This document shows, in pieces, positions 12,673 to 23,793 of a stretch of 64,000 nt of DNA; positions within the stretch are counted from its first letter, which is position 1, and the number at the start of each line of letters is the position of its first letter. A program made the translations under genes and the position numbers. A model generated the notes under the pieces. The model saw only the letters and a program-made list of their open reading frames with translations. It did no database searches and had not been told where the DNA came from. The DNA is from Bedellia somnulentella. Taxonomy: Eukaryota; Arthropoda; Insecta; Lepidoptera; Bedelliidae. Where the stretch lies: positions 6,898,401 to 6,962,400 of the forward strand of contig OY755175.1 of assembly GCA_963576735.1 (NCBI GenBank). The letters are read 5' to 3'.

Positions 12673-15600
12673 TTATAGAGCCTTTTTCCCTGGTAGTACT
12701 TCCCAAGCCATTAGTAATCTATGATTAAACACAAACTTTTTTATTCTATTAATTACCCAATAGAAAATTATTAGTATGGACAGATACTGTGGCCAAGCCC
12801 ATCTTAGTTCCTGGAGTAGACTAGGTTTGTACAATACCTTAGTTTCTGGTATGCGGATATGGCAGTGGATATCTAGAAATCCTGTGTGACCACTGGAAGC
12901 CAAGGCGTAGATTGTTTTCAACTGGGTTGTTACTGAAAGCAATGTAGTACTATGAAGTATAAAGCTGATTTGCAGAATTTGGCCATTAAATATGTCTCAA
13001 AAAAGGTATTTACAAACTTTACCACAGACTTAATCTACAAGTAAAATATATGGCCATGTATGTCACATATATAATATGATAGTGTAGTGTGAGAAATTGT
13101 ATACTCAGAAGAGATACGGTTTTTGATCCACACAGTTCATGCATATAGTGTGGTATTATATTATTAAAATGATGCCCAGAAACAGAGCTAGGGAAAATTA
13201 TTTGCTGTTCATTAAGAGCAAAACTGTTTTGTCATGTCTTTAAATAACAATCACATAGTTTTGGTTATTTATTTAGTAAATTAGCAATATTCTGTTAATG
13301 TATTTTATTGAGCGTCATAATATCATTTAATTTTATACTTAGGTACATACACATATACTCACGCCATTCGTTCTCATTGGGGTAGGCTGAGACTATTGAT
13401 CAACGCTTTGAACGATCCTGGCAAACCTCTAACTTTGTTACATCCATCAATCTTTTCATACATGCTCAGCACATTCTCTATTTGGTCCAAATATGCCATA
13501 TTTTATATGCACCAAAATTGATAAGGCATTATCAATTAAACAAAAATCATCTAACAAAACTCAATAATATGCTCAATCATAAATAGAGAAATTACTAAAT
13601 GTATGTAATAGAATAATATTTACCTTTTCTACTAAAATAGTTATCCAGTATTGTATTGAAATGAGTTTCTTCATTTTTCATCAGTTCAAAAGTGGATGAG
13701 TTATATTCAGTGTCTACTGTATTCTTCAGACAGGGAAGCGGTGTGATTTGGTAAAATTCAAGATCTCCAAAGTATCTTAGTTCTGATGGTGGCACAGAAA
13801 ACTCCTTATTAAAGAATGCTAAACTTTGCATATGCAGTGGGCAGACTGACTGAAAACATAAAAAAATATATATTATTATATATTTAAGAGTTATAATTAC
13901 ATCATAACTACAACTACTACTACTAATGTTTCTGAAAATCACATGTTCTATTTGTCACCTGGTATTCTGAGTACCCAAGTTTTCCTTGGAGAGTGCATTC
14001 ACGTTATAGCGTTAAGCCTATCACCATTATGTACAAATAAACTGTCACATGAATAAGCACAAGCTATGTGGATATGATGATTTTCTTTGTCCTATAACAA
14101 CCTTGATAAAATAAGCCAACATATGACTTAAGAGCAGACAAACTCACATCCCTTTCATATGAAATAAGACGACATACTTAAATAAAACAACTGTATTTTC
14201 TATTTTATTCTTTCAATTGAAGATATCTTTTTTTGCTGCCCCGGAAAGGTATTGTCAAACTCTTTTCCCCTTCAACTTTAGCCCATCGTTTTTGCCTATA
14301 CCTCAATACGTCTTTGCTCACAATCAATAACCTTCTTAACAAGTTATTATGTAAGCAATTCTAGGCTTGGCCTCCATCTGTAGGATATGGGTGGTTCAAA
14401 TTCTTCATTAGACCAAAATCCTGGTGCTTGAAAGTATGGCTGTCTAAACACACATCTGAATTTTTACTTATAAGTCATATTGTGTCCATATTGTTTTATA
14501 AAGTAGGAACAGACAAATATCGCTTGTATGGGTTAAAAAACTACGTAAGGTGACAAAACTTACACCATATAGGGAATAAACATGTTTTAATAATAATATC
14601 AACCTACAATTACAGTTATATTTAAAAATAGTATTTAAAGTTTCTAAATCCATAATTTTTTATCTACTTTTGACTCCCTAGCAGTCCAATCTTTGATTAT
14701 GACATTGTGATTAATATTTACATTTATGCTGTGTAGTGTCGGCTTAGAATATCACTACCCCATTTCTGCCGGTGGGTGTACGTAAGAGGCAACTAACGGT
14801 ATTGGGGCTACGAGGGGCATGCCAAAAGAAACTAGATACTCTTTTCTCTTCTAATTGACATTGGCAAGCTATACACCATCTTATAGGCTGTTTTTTTATT
14901 GACATATTTGAATATAGAACACACTTCTATTATTTATTTTTTATTTGAATGAGCATCATTTTTCCGAGAATCTGGCGGGAATTCACTTGCAACAATGGAG
15001 CTCAGTCGACGTGATTTTCGCGCTATGATTTATTATGACTTTAAAAAAGGTTTAAAGCCTCAAGAATGTTTTGAACTTTTGGCTTCTACTTTTGGTGAGT
15101 CTGCTTGTTCCCGAGCAACAGTATTCAATTGGTTTGCTGAATTTAAAAGAGGACGGGGATGTCTCGAAGATGAAGCAAAGACAGGACGGCCGCCAACCGC
15201 GGTCACGCAAGAAAACGTTCGTGGAGTCGAAAAACTTATTCGCGAAAACCGACGAATTACATGTGTAGAGCTAGAGCGAGAACTAGGAATTGGATCAGCA
15301 GCAATGCAAACCATAATTCACGACCACCTATCTCTCCGTAAACGTTGTTCGAGATGGGTGCCGCACAAACTTACCGATGAGCAGAAAGACCGTTGGGTGG
15401 ATTGGTGCCTATTCATGATAGATAAATTCAACGGAGGCGAGAAAAAAAACGTATATGATATACTGACTGGTGGCGAAACATATGTGTGGTGGCTATATAA
15501 CTATGATCCCGAATCAAAGCGACAGTCGACTGTATGGTGCTTTGAAGACGAGCCAACTCCAACGAAATGTCGCCGTGCATGAAGCACACAGAAACAAATG

Positions 15601-17802
15601 CTCGCCTCGTTTTTCTACAAAACGGGTGATATTGCTATTGTTGGCTAGAGAATGAAAGAACGGTGAACTCCGAATGGTATGTGACAGTTTGTGCTCCAAC
15701 AGTAATATCAGCTTGGTGTGACAAGCGACCGAAGTCAGGAATCCGGCACCTTCTCGGGCACCAAGACAATGCGGCGCCGCACACGTCTGCCAGAACACTA
15801 GACTTTTCCAACTCGAAAAATGTGTCGATTCTCCCTCACCCGTCATATTCCCCTGACCTAGCGCCTTTTGATTTTTACTTGTTTCCAAAAATCAAAGAAA
15901 AACTAAAGGGGAAGAGGTTTGAAAGCAAAGAAGATGCGCTGGTTGCCTATAATTTCGAGATTTCTGAGGTATCTTAAGAAGAGTGGTCACAGGTATTTTA
16001 TAAATTGGTTCAGACGTATGGAAAAGTGTATACGTGCTCAGGGTGAATACTTTGAAAAGATCGATACTTGTAATAAAGAATAAATTTTATAATTTTTGGG
16101 TATCTAGTTTCTTTCGGCATGCCCCTCGTATTAAGGGATTTTTGGGCGTTGCGGTTGGAGACCCATCACCAACCAACCTTTATTTTACCATTTCCCCACC
16201 TAACTTGCCAAAAGAGGCTGAGAAATTTATAATTATAGCCAGAGGCTACCCCTTCTAGGGATTTATAGCCGTGAGTATATGTATGTATGCATGTATGATT
16301 AATATTTGTTAATTGTTAAAAAACTTACAATGTTAATCTAGGAAGATTATAGGTACTTACATTTATTTGATAATCCAATCCCAACATTATTTTTGCTGCT
16401 GTAACCACCCGCTCAGGTGGCAATATTATATGGAAATCAAAATACAAATTGCAATTTAAGGCACTGTCATTGCATTTCTCTTCATATACCTGGAGAAAAT
16501 GACAAGATACATTAAATCATAAGAGCTAATACTTATACACATGAAAAGAAATGGAGTGTCTGTTTGATTATAATAAAAAACAAATTTTAACTATCGCGAT
16601 AGAACAGTGACAGTGAGGGTCTGAATCCTGGGTCAAGCCTTCACCAATCTGTCTTTTTTAAAGTCATATGTGTGGTTAATTTAACATGGTTGTTAACAGT
16701 CGGGGAAAATATCGTGAGGAAACCCACATCACTAAGATGTGTTATCGATTTTGATTCTGCCAGATCTTCCGCTGATACAGTAAGGACAAACATATGGTAC
16801 TTCTGTTTTTAAATTCTCAATACCCATGCAATGTCACTGAATATTATAAAGCTGAAGCAATCCTTCCTTGTTGGCACTAATCTAAGGAACTACTGGATTG
16901 ATTTAAAAAAAGATTTCAGTGTAAGAGACCCATTTATTGAGGATGGCAATGGACTTTATACCAGAGACAGTTGATGGGCGAGATGGAGTCTTTTTAATTC
17001 AACGTAGTGTATGTCATCTAGTAAAATTAAACATCAGCCTTTTAGATTCCTATTGATACACCTTCCGAAGCAACGGACTGATGATAAATTAAAAAAAAAT
17101 TACGTTATAAAAAAGTTAGTTTTAACTTAATTTTGAAAAATAAACTTTTTGACTTTTTGACAGGCAAGAACTATTGATCACCACACCAATATCTTTAAAA
17201 CCTATTTTGGTACTCTTAAGTATTCCAGCTGAGAACAACTTAAGTATTGTTCTGTCAAATTGAAATCTTAACAACTGAATGAGACAAAACGATACTTAAG
17301 TCGTTCACAGCTTGAATACTCAATTCAGAAATCGGGCGTTACATTTATTAAAAATATACAAATACAATTTAATTTATTCTTGTCCTTACTGAATATTTGA
17401 ACAAATGTTAAGGACAGCATAATAATTTTTACCTACCTCTAAGGCTGAACAGTATTGATTATTGATAGATTCTGGTGAACTCGATGAGCCACATATAATA
17501 GGATTAAGAGGATCGTCAGTCTCCAACAGTAATAAATAATCATAAGTATGATACACTGATGCGCGTTCAAAAAACTTTCCAGTTCGCAGCCAAAATCCTA
17601 CAAAGAAAAAGTATTAGCACACAAGAAATACAGGCCAATTTAGATGTATTTAAAATAATTTACCTTTGCTTTGGTATGCTATGATAAAAGGAAAAATTAT
17701 AGTGGAAATTGTTGTAATGATTGTAAATAACATTGCTTTTGATATGAGACGACTTCGGTACTGGACTTCCAGGCTACAACTAAAGAGTTTATACAATCCC
17801 AT
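12673..17802 (-). CDS. TMEM231: Transmembrane protein 231 (ciliary transition zone)
   Basis: Five minus-strand exons, 17664-17802, 17437-17597, 16361-16489, 13624-13849 and 12673-12932, splice in frame to a 304-aa protein; the human protein is about 316 aa. It starts MGLYKLFS, as vertebrate TMEM231 starts MALYELFS. A transmembrane helix lies at about 22-43. The large middle domain includes LHMQSLAFFNKEFSVPPSEL, and a second helix near the C-terminus has WPQYLSILIIFYWVINRIKK before FVFNHRL. TMEM231 belongs to the MKS/B9 complex that gates the ciliary transition zone; in insects this would matter in ciliated sensory neurons and possibly sperm. An X-box lies about 130 bp upstream. The poly(A) signal (AATAAA on the minus strand, about 12585) lies beyond that of TIMM21, so the two 3' ends probably overlap. 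Intron 3, between exons at 16361 and 13849, holds a SINE-A split by a mariner. Confidence 0.95.
13341..13500 (-). repeat. 5'-truncated LINE-L 3' end
   Basis: ATACTCACGCCATTCGTTCT, then GACTATTGATCAACG and GATCCTGGCAAACCTCT, match the 3' end of LINE-L on the minus strand. About 35 bases are missing before GAGCACATTCTCTATTTGG, relative to LINE-L. It lies in the last TMEM231 intron. Confidence 0.8.
13955..14160 (-). repeat. SINE-B copy, degraded
   Basis: GTCACCTGGTATTCTGAGTA followed further on by CATATGACTTAAGAG matches the 3' and middle sections of SINE-B in reverse, with heavy divergence. Confidence 0.45.
14811..16128 (+). mobile_element. Mariner element with 29-bp TIRs and TA target site
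   Basis: CGAGGGGCATGCC starts the left TIR (14811-14839); its inverse ends the right TIR (16100-16128), with 28 of 29 positions matching. TA flanks both ends (14809-14810 and 16129-16130). The length of 1318 bp is normal for a mariner. It is inserted in a SINE-A. Confidence 0.95.
14995..15977 (+). pseudogene. Mariner transposase, inactivated
   Basis: The frame starts MELSRRDFRAMIYYDFKKGL. It carries paired helix-turn-helix regions (TVFNWFAEFKRGRGCLEDE, TGRPPTAV) and WVPHKLTDEQK. The motif expected as TGDETW reads TGGETY, so the first catalytic Asp is Gly. The frame closes at 15582 after frameshifts, and a later frame (15663-15977) holds HQDNAAPHTSARTLDF and YSPDLAPFDFYLF. I count 34 residues between those two Asps, as in DD34D mariners. 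Transposase activity is therefore lost by a missense change and by frameshifts, although the element's ends are nearly perfect. Confidence 0.9.
16595..16765 (+). repeat. SINE-B fragment
   Basis: CTGAATCCTGGGTCAAGCCT (B-box area), then CATATGTGTGGTTAATTTAA and CGTGAGGAAACCCACAT, match SINE-B at moderate divergence. It lies in TMEM231 intron 2. Confidence 0.7.
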
Positions 17803-17931
17803 TTTTCTGTTTCTGCTAATACAAAGCTGTCCAAGATAATTTTATTGTCATATAGTCACTTTAACGAATAGTATTTTCCTTATAATTAAACTTAACATGT
17901 TTGTTTACACGAAAATTGGAAGAACATTTTG

Positions 17932-17944
17932 GTTGCCTAGCAAC
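17932..17944. promoter_or_regulatory. X-box (RFX-type) upstream of TMEM231
   Basis: GTTGCCTAGCAAC fits the RFX X-box pattern RYYRYY-N(1-3)-RRNRAC with a one-base spacer, and it is an exact palindrome. It lies about 130 bp upstream of the TMEM231 ATG. X-boxes bound by RFX factors drive many ciliary genes in animals, and TMEM231 is a ciliary transition zone gene. Seen: the motif and its position. Inferred: that it regulates TMEM231. Confidence 0.7.
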
Positions 17945-19131
17945 ATAAACAATAGTTTTTTTTCGGCCGAGGCTATTTTCACCGAAATTCTTTTTTTATA
18001 TGGCACAGATAATATAAATAATGGTTATGCGGCCCTGGTTTCTCGATCTTTTGAGCCAACCGAAAATCTAAGTTATACTGAGAATGAATCAAATCCTTAC
18101 TAAAAGTATTAAACAAAGCACAATATTTCCAGGAGCTTTAAATAGAATTTTAGTATACAGTAAACGGTTTCTTTTTGATACTCTTTGTTTTGCAACCTAA
18201 ACTAAAGTATTCCAGTAATTATCGATTTTTGCTTGCACAACTACAACAGCTCACAACTAATAACATTGTTGTCATCCCACATTGGAGTCAATTAAATATA
18301 AGCAAGAAAACTGAATAAAATCTATTAAACATTTCATTAATTTCATATCCATCCATCCATCCACGTCAATCTTCGGTGTCAATAGCCAAACATTGGCGGA
18401 AACGTCAACGAAACATCACAGCTGATCTTCCCGCCAAAAGGAGATTTTCATATTTTTTCGGTAAAATCAGCCGCGGCGTTTTTTTTCATCAAGATGTGTT
18501 TTCTGGGTTTTCTGTAAAAGCAACGGCTCTGGTAACTAGTCCTTCATAGCCATAAAATAAAGCAGAACCAATAAAATGCTAAAAAGGTACTTTTTGTATA
18601 TGTTTGGCCTGAGGAAAAAAAATAAGTATTTTATAGGGTGTAGGGTAGATGATCGTCAGAGACAGAGATAATTAAGTAAAAGAGGTAAAGAAAGCTTACC
18701 ATCTCCATACGTCGTACTTGTACAATTTTTGTGTCCCCAGTAGATATATTTATGAGTCAGAAGTGTAACTTAAGTTAATTGTACATATTCATTTAAACAA
18801 GCGGTAAATATTTTTCCCGGAACTGGAAGCTGGCTAGTTGCAATTAGCTAGCACCACATTGATTTTCTTGCATGCTCGTTGGCAGAGGGGCGTGGGGGGC
18901 TGCTATTCTAGCACGTGTGAAAAGACGCGATAGCTACGGGCACGTAGGTTACTGACTTTTGCCGGCCGTAGGCAAACGTTTTTTCTTTTGATTTTTAAAA
19001 AGGTTAGGTTTTTTTAAATTTATTGTATTGTACAAGTAACGTCTTTCAAATCTTTCTCTGTTCAAATCGATGAGCCCGCCCCCCGGCTGACTGAATGGAA
19101 AATATTTTAAACATTTTGGGGTACAAGTCGG
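17945..19131. other. Intergenic stretch, no gene seen
   Basis: AT-rich sequence between the TMEM231 promoter and the 3.98 kb TIR element. It includes a short ATCC repeat near 18348 and a G-rich patch near 18887. I saw no coding exon or repeat end that I could support. Confidence 0.4.
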
Positions 19132-19714
19132 CTGCACAAAGTTAAAAACAAGCAACTATATATTTGCAAGTTTTACAGGAGAGCGAAAAAACGGTTTTCA
19201 CCTTTAAATTGCAATAGCTCCTTAACTAATGAACCAATGTCCATAATTTTTTGATATTATATATATAATTATGACTTTTTTAATAATGTATAAAAAAATA
19301 TAAAACCATGTGTGCCATTTCGTTTATGCAGGCATCACTTGTTTTTTTCCAAATTTAAACAAAGGTTTTTGTGTGATTTAAAAAGTTAAATACAAGCAAC
19401 TGACTTACTTGTATTGGCTGATAAAGCTAGTAGCTAGTAGCTAATTGTAAAAACAAGTAACTGACTATTTACTTGACTTTAGCATTAACAAATAATAATA
19501 ACGTAGTTGCTGAATAGTTAAATTTACTCTAGTTTTATTGAAGTAAGTGGTTATTGTAAAGTTTGTACCCGTCAAGTAGAAAAATTTACTAAAACTCGGG
19601 GGTGAACATTTAGTAATCTTTATTTAAAATTAAAAACAATGGCATGCATAACTAATTACTGAAACATAAAAATTTGTTCGAAAAAATAAGTCCTTATTGA
19701 ATCAATTCAAACCT

Positions 19715-21901
19715 TTAAAAAACATTGTCTACTAATTGACCCCCACTAACTAAATCTGCAGAATGTGCATCATCCGGTAAAGATTCCCAAAATACTTGTC
19801 TGTTAGAAGGCATGATTGGTACAAGCTTTTCTATTATTTCCTTCTTTTTTGAAGAACGTAATCCTCGAACTGTAGTTATGTTTTTAGGTAATTGGCGAAA
19901 TTTGCAACGTGTTTGGAGGAAATCCACTTTAGTGTAAGACTCCTTGAATGATTTCTTGTATAACATGAACTTCTCACCTCTTGTGAATTTGACTTCTACT
20001 ACATCTGACAATTTTACTGTATCCATCTTAGCTTTCTTTTTCTTTTCCCAGTTACGTTTTTCTTCAGGAATAACCTCGATCACTACATTTTGTTTCCGGC
20101 TTGTCTGAACGCAATCTTTATAATCGCTGAAGTCGAAAATATTTTTGACCTTCTTGAAGTTTTTTTCTATATTCCCGTGCACCCCATCAGCACTCATGTG
20201 CGTATGACCTTTGGTGAGATACTCCAGTGTTATAGTCTCAATATTTGTGTGTGTATTTAATATAATGACGATGGCAGTGAACAATATCCAATTTTTATTT
20301 TGGGCGCAACAATTATCGCACCAAAATGTAAAGCTTTTTGCATCCCTTTCGCTGAGAATCAATTTGTAAATGGCATCTACAATATCCTTGCCATCTCTTC
20401 CACCTGTCGCTTCATGCCAAACCAGGCACTTCGAGCCTTCCTTAGATGCTTTTGTTAATCCACAGAATGTCAAATTAAATGCAATCGTTCGGTTTGTAAA
20501 AAAACAGTCCTTGACTTCCGGTATCATCGGTAGCAGTACCGATTTTTGTAGATCCATGGAGTATATACGCTCTTCATTTAGCGTTTCTCTTTTTGACTCT
20601 GTGCTATATGCCTCCGTAGCTTCCTTGGCTTTATTTCGGTGAATGTTCATTTGGCAGAGTGTTTTTAACTCCGGTACAGTTTTAGTTCTTTTACTTTCAG
20701 CTAAAGATGTTTCAAAGGATAAACAATTAAAGCATTTGTCATTTTTAGGTCTGTGTAAGGATATATTCATACGTTTCAAGGTCCGCCTGATGAGTTCTTT
20801 ACAGCATTTTAGCTCTGGGTGGTGGGATATAAAGTTTGCATACAATTCTTGAATGGTCACGTCCTGCGCTAAGTACCTTACATTAGGCGCGTTATGCCTG
20901 CGGTAATGCGCAGTGCACGGTTTGTACATATCAATAAAATTTTCAAGTACTGTGGTATCTACTTTTGGTTTTGGATGTGTCCCTCTTTTGTCAGTCAAAG
21001 AAACCGTCGTGTCTTGCTTAAGTTTTTTCGACATTGTCGTCAATATAGAGTCATTTTTATAGCCAAATGTATGTAAAAACATTTTCTTGCAAACCTTTTT
21101 TGTTGTACCATCAGGGCATGGAAGAGAATATGATCGAGACTCCATTATCTTAAAATCTTGCCCATCCTCTTGATTGCGCAAAGATTTTACAGGCCCCAAT
21201 TGAATAAATCTTGCAAGCCATTTTATTTGACTATCATGAGTCAGATTCCAATAAGACTTGTATAAATTTGCTCTCTGAGTAATATCAAAATGCACACATT
21301 CTCTGCGACATTTCAAACCACAGTCCTCTGGTATCATGGGATGTTTTTCTCTACTCTTTGTCACTTTTTCTTCCTGTGACAGATGTCGATATTTCACTGT
21401 TTTTTGATGTCGTATTTGCTGCACCTCTTGAATGGTAGCTGGTGGGTCTTCGTGAGTTGTAGAGTCAGGAGTGAACTGCGTGTCCATTAATGTACCAATA
21501 CTTTCAATATCTTGAGTAGTTACGCCTTCGCTAACTTGATAAAAAGCACGCATTGTGTTGTGATCCGGCTCAGAATTAGAGTTGCAAGGTGATTGAGGAA
21601 TAATAAGTGCTGGTTTCTTTAAACTATATTGTTCTGTTTGACAGGAATTGTTGGATGAAACATTTGTAATCTTCATTTTTTTTGTTGGACATTGTAACTC
21701 AGTGTAATACATATCTTGACTATTTTCAATAAAAGAGTCATCGCTAGAATATGATATTGGTATAGGTGCATTGGGACGTGGCATTATGTCCTGAATAAAA
21801 TCATATTCTTGGTTTAAAGAGTTCTGAATGAGTTCTTCATCATTTTTTAAATTTTCTCTGACGCCAGGTGTATAACTAGAATGAAAAAAGCCATGCATCA
21901 C
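19715..21901 (-). CDS. Transposase-like protein, 728 aa, intact (DUF7869-type from memory)
   Basis: One uninterrupted 728-codon frame starting MMHGFFHSSY. The first 150 residues are Ser/Asn/Pro-rich and probably disordered. A Cys/His cluster follows at about 194-205 (CGLKCRRECVHF) and a second Cys pair at about 392 (DKCFNCLSF). The C-terminal half has motifs in order: YSMDLQKSVLLP (about 446-457), CLVWHEATGGRDGKD, FWCDNCCAQNKNW (about 529-541) and KGHTHMSADGVHGNIEK (about 562-578). The spaced Asp residues suggest an RNase H-fold nuclease. From memory, this arrangement occurs in a large multi-copy arthropod family annotated as DUF7869. The TIRs and subterminal repeats around it show that here it belongs to a transposon. 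Which acidic residues are catalytic is inference. A domesticated host gene is less likely given the near-identical TIRs. Confidence 0.75.
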   Translation of the reverse strand: MMHGFFHSSYTPGVRENLKNDEELIQNSLNQEYDFIQDIMPRPNAPIPISYSSDDSFIENSQDMYYTELQCPTKKMKITNVSSNNSCQTEQYSLKKPALIIPQSPCNSNSEPDHNTMRAFYQVSEGVTTQDIESIGTLMDTQFTPDSTTHEDPPATIQEVQQIRHQKTVKYRHLSQEEKVTKSREKHPMIPEDCGLKCRRECVHFDITQRANLYKSYWNLTHDSQIKWLARFIQLGPVKSLRNQEDGQDFKIMESRSYSLPCPDGTTKKVCKKMFLHTFGYKNDSILTTMSKKLKQDTTVSLTDKRGTHPKPKVDTTVLENFIDMYKPCTAHYRRHNAPNVRYLAQDVTIQELYANFISHHPELKCCKELIRRTLKRMNISLHRPKNDKCFNCLSFETSLAESKRTKTVPELKTLCQMNIHRNKAKEATEAYSTESKRETLNEERIYSMDLQKSVLLPMIPEVKDCFFTNRTIAFNLTFCGLTKASKEGSKCLVWHEATGGRDGKDIVDAIYKLILSERDAKSFTFWCDNCCAQNKNWILFTAIVIILNTHTNIETITLEYLTKGHTHMSADGVHGNIEKNFKKVKNIFDFSDYKDCVQTSRKQNVVIEVIPEEKRNWEKKKKAKMDTVKLSDVVEVKFTRGEKFMLYKKSFKESYTKVDFLQTRCKFRQLPKNITTVRGLRSSKKKEIIEKLVPIMPSNRQVFWESLPDDAHSADLVSGGQLVDNVF

Positions 21902-23089
21902 ACAGTAGCTAAGTACACATCTCCAGCTTTAGTCAGCCAAACACAACACCTATAGCGTAATCCGTAATAATTATAATAGTCTAACGACGAACGTTTCGTA
22001 TCATTTTGATCCGCCATTCCGCAGTGCTAGCAACCAGCAACATGCTTCAAAGTTAGTTACACAAGACAATTTAGTGAAATGCAAAGATGAGCTTATCCCA
22101 AATCCTTATACATATAAACCAAAACCAAACATAGTGCTTCTTAGGTAGCAAGCTAATCGTCAGGTTGATATAAATGGCACCCTATTTATTATAAACACTT
22201 GTACCCGCTAATACAAAAAACAACTCAGGATTCCCCTAAGCCCCTGTGCACACCACAACCTACTATGAAACTAAAAGCTTCCTAGGTAAGTAGGACCAAG
22301 GACGGTGCTCTAATTTGTAGGCATATAGGGAGTATACTCACATTTGCCCTCCATTCTGCAGAGATAAAGAAACAAGTTTCCTTGTTTATTTGCACAGTGA
22401 GTGTCTTCATACAAAACAAAACTCCTTATAAACATAAATTGAAAACTACCTACATTCGATATCAAAACAAAACACCAAAAACGCGCGCACGCACGACGCC
22501 GACGCTCAATAACAAACCGCAAGTGTCAAATGAACGAGGTAAAACGAAACGTTTTTAATTGAATTAGTAAATTGTTATCAATTTGATTAAGTTTCTAAGG
22601 ATTTTTCATTAGGATTTGTTTCATTTCATTATTAAGACAAAAAGATTTAATAGGAAATAGTAAAAACATTTATGTAAGTAAGTATAAATAAAGATTACTC
22701 ATCGTTAAATAGTTGTCTTTCATGAAACGAAACGCATCTCTTGGAACGTTTGACACAATGGCTGATCTTGAATAATATACCAAAGCTAAAAACAAGTAAG
22801 TGACTCGCATGTCTTATCACAAGTACTTTGTGGAAGAGCTAAATACAAGCAAGTGGCGAGTCAAAGTTAAATCCAAGCAAGTCAGGATTGAGATACTTTA
22901 TTTTAGTGTTGTCACCGTGAGCTACTTGCTTTTATCTTGATTTTTTAGTACAATTTGAGATACTTGAGATCTTATTTTGCAAATAACTTAAAAACTAAAG
23001 CTAAAATGAACTTTATTTGAATGCAGTTAGATGCGCCTTTTGATAAGGAACCCAACGACACAAAAAACTAATTTTCAAAAAAAATTGAC
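21902..23089. other. Upstream half of the 3.98 kb element
   Basis: Non-coding 5' part of the transposon on the minus strand. It holds the likely promoter and the right-hand subterminal repeat cluster (22785-22884). No further ORF of note. Confidence 0.5.
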
Positions 23090-23113
23090 TTGCTTGTTTT
23101 AAACTTTGTGCAG

Positions 23114-23572
23114 GTCCTGGCTGCCTTTCTAAAACTTGTAATAAGTATTTTTATTTTTAACCATTTTACTAGATAGCGTGATGAGTTTTGTAAAAGGTTG
23201 GATAGTGTTAGGCGATAACGCTTATTATCGCCTTTCTATTAACTTCAATGAGAAATTTGTTTTTCGGTGATTATTCCTCAATAGTAGGTTCAATCACAAC
23301 AAATATCCACTCGATCAGTCTGCCAAATTTGGTTGAAATTGGTCCAGCCGTTCCTGAGGAGTTAGATCACAAAGACTAACCATACTTTATTCCAAGTTAC
23401 ATTGATACGAACTGCTTTGAAATCTTCATCTACTATCTTACATCATTCTAACATGATCTATTATACCTACTAGTGCAAAAGAGTACCTCCACAATTTTGA
23501 TTACAAATCTTGCAATAGGTATGGTTTTAATAGTAGTAACTTAAGTCACGATTGTGTGACTAGACTATACAT
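23114..23572. other. Intergenic, with a repeat-like fragment
   Basis: CCAAATTTGGTTGAAATTGG and GTCCAGCCGTTCCTGAGGAG at about 23318-23360 resemble phrases common in lepidopteran repeats, from memory. No ends could be defined. Confidence 0.35.
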
Positions 23573-23793
23573 TTCTTCTGGTGGGTGTTGGTAAGAGGCG
23601 ACTAACGGTATTTTGGCTTTTAAGGGATTTTTAGGCGATGCGGTTGGAGACCCATCTCCAACAACCTTTATTTCACCATCTTTTCCCCACGCAACTTCCA
23701 AAAGTGGCTGAGGAATTTCTAATTCCTTAGCTCTGGCTACCCCGTCTAGGGATTTATAGCCGTGAGCGTGAGTAAATGTATGTATGTAAACAA
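23573..23793 (+). repeat. SINE-A copy, 5'-truncated
   Basis: TTTCTTCTGGTGGGTGTTGG through GGCGATGCGGTTGGAGACCC to GCCGTGAGCGTGAGTAAATG and a TATG tail. The first 50 or so bases of the head are missing. Confidence 0.85.

Larger units (their letters stand above)
14731..16297 (+). repeat. SINE-A copy split by a mariner
   Basis: The SINE head (14731-14810) ends at TATTGGGGC-TA and resumes after the mariner at 16131 with TTAAGGGATTTTTGGGCG, running to the tail at about 16297. GATTAATATTT occurs before the head (14709) and after the tail (16297), an 11-bp target duplication for the SINE itself. The SINE therefore inserted first and the mariner later. Confidence 0.9.
19132..23113 (-). mobile_element. 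3.98 kb DNA transposon with TIRs and subterminal repeats, family not assigned
   Basis: CTGCACAAAGTT starts a 24-bp terminal repeat at 19132-19155; its inverse occupies 23090-23113, with 23 of 24 positions matching. Inside each end lie several copies of a motif like TTAAATACAAGCAACTGAC: left about 19384-19402 and 19446-19464; right about 22785-22804, 22838-22857 and 22866-22884. Some are inverted. The only large ORF (19715-21901, minus) looks like a DDE-type transposase. I found no convincing target duplication: the left flank ends AAGTCGG and the right begins GTCCTGG. Confidence 0.8.

Noticed and set aside
19132..23113. piggyBac or hAT assignment of the 4 kb element
   Set aside because: There is no TTAA or 8-bp duplication, and the protein motifs do not fit either family.
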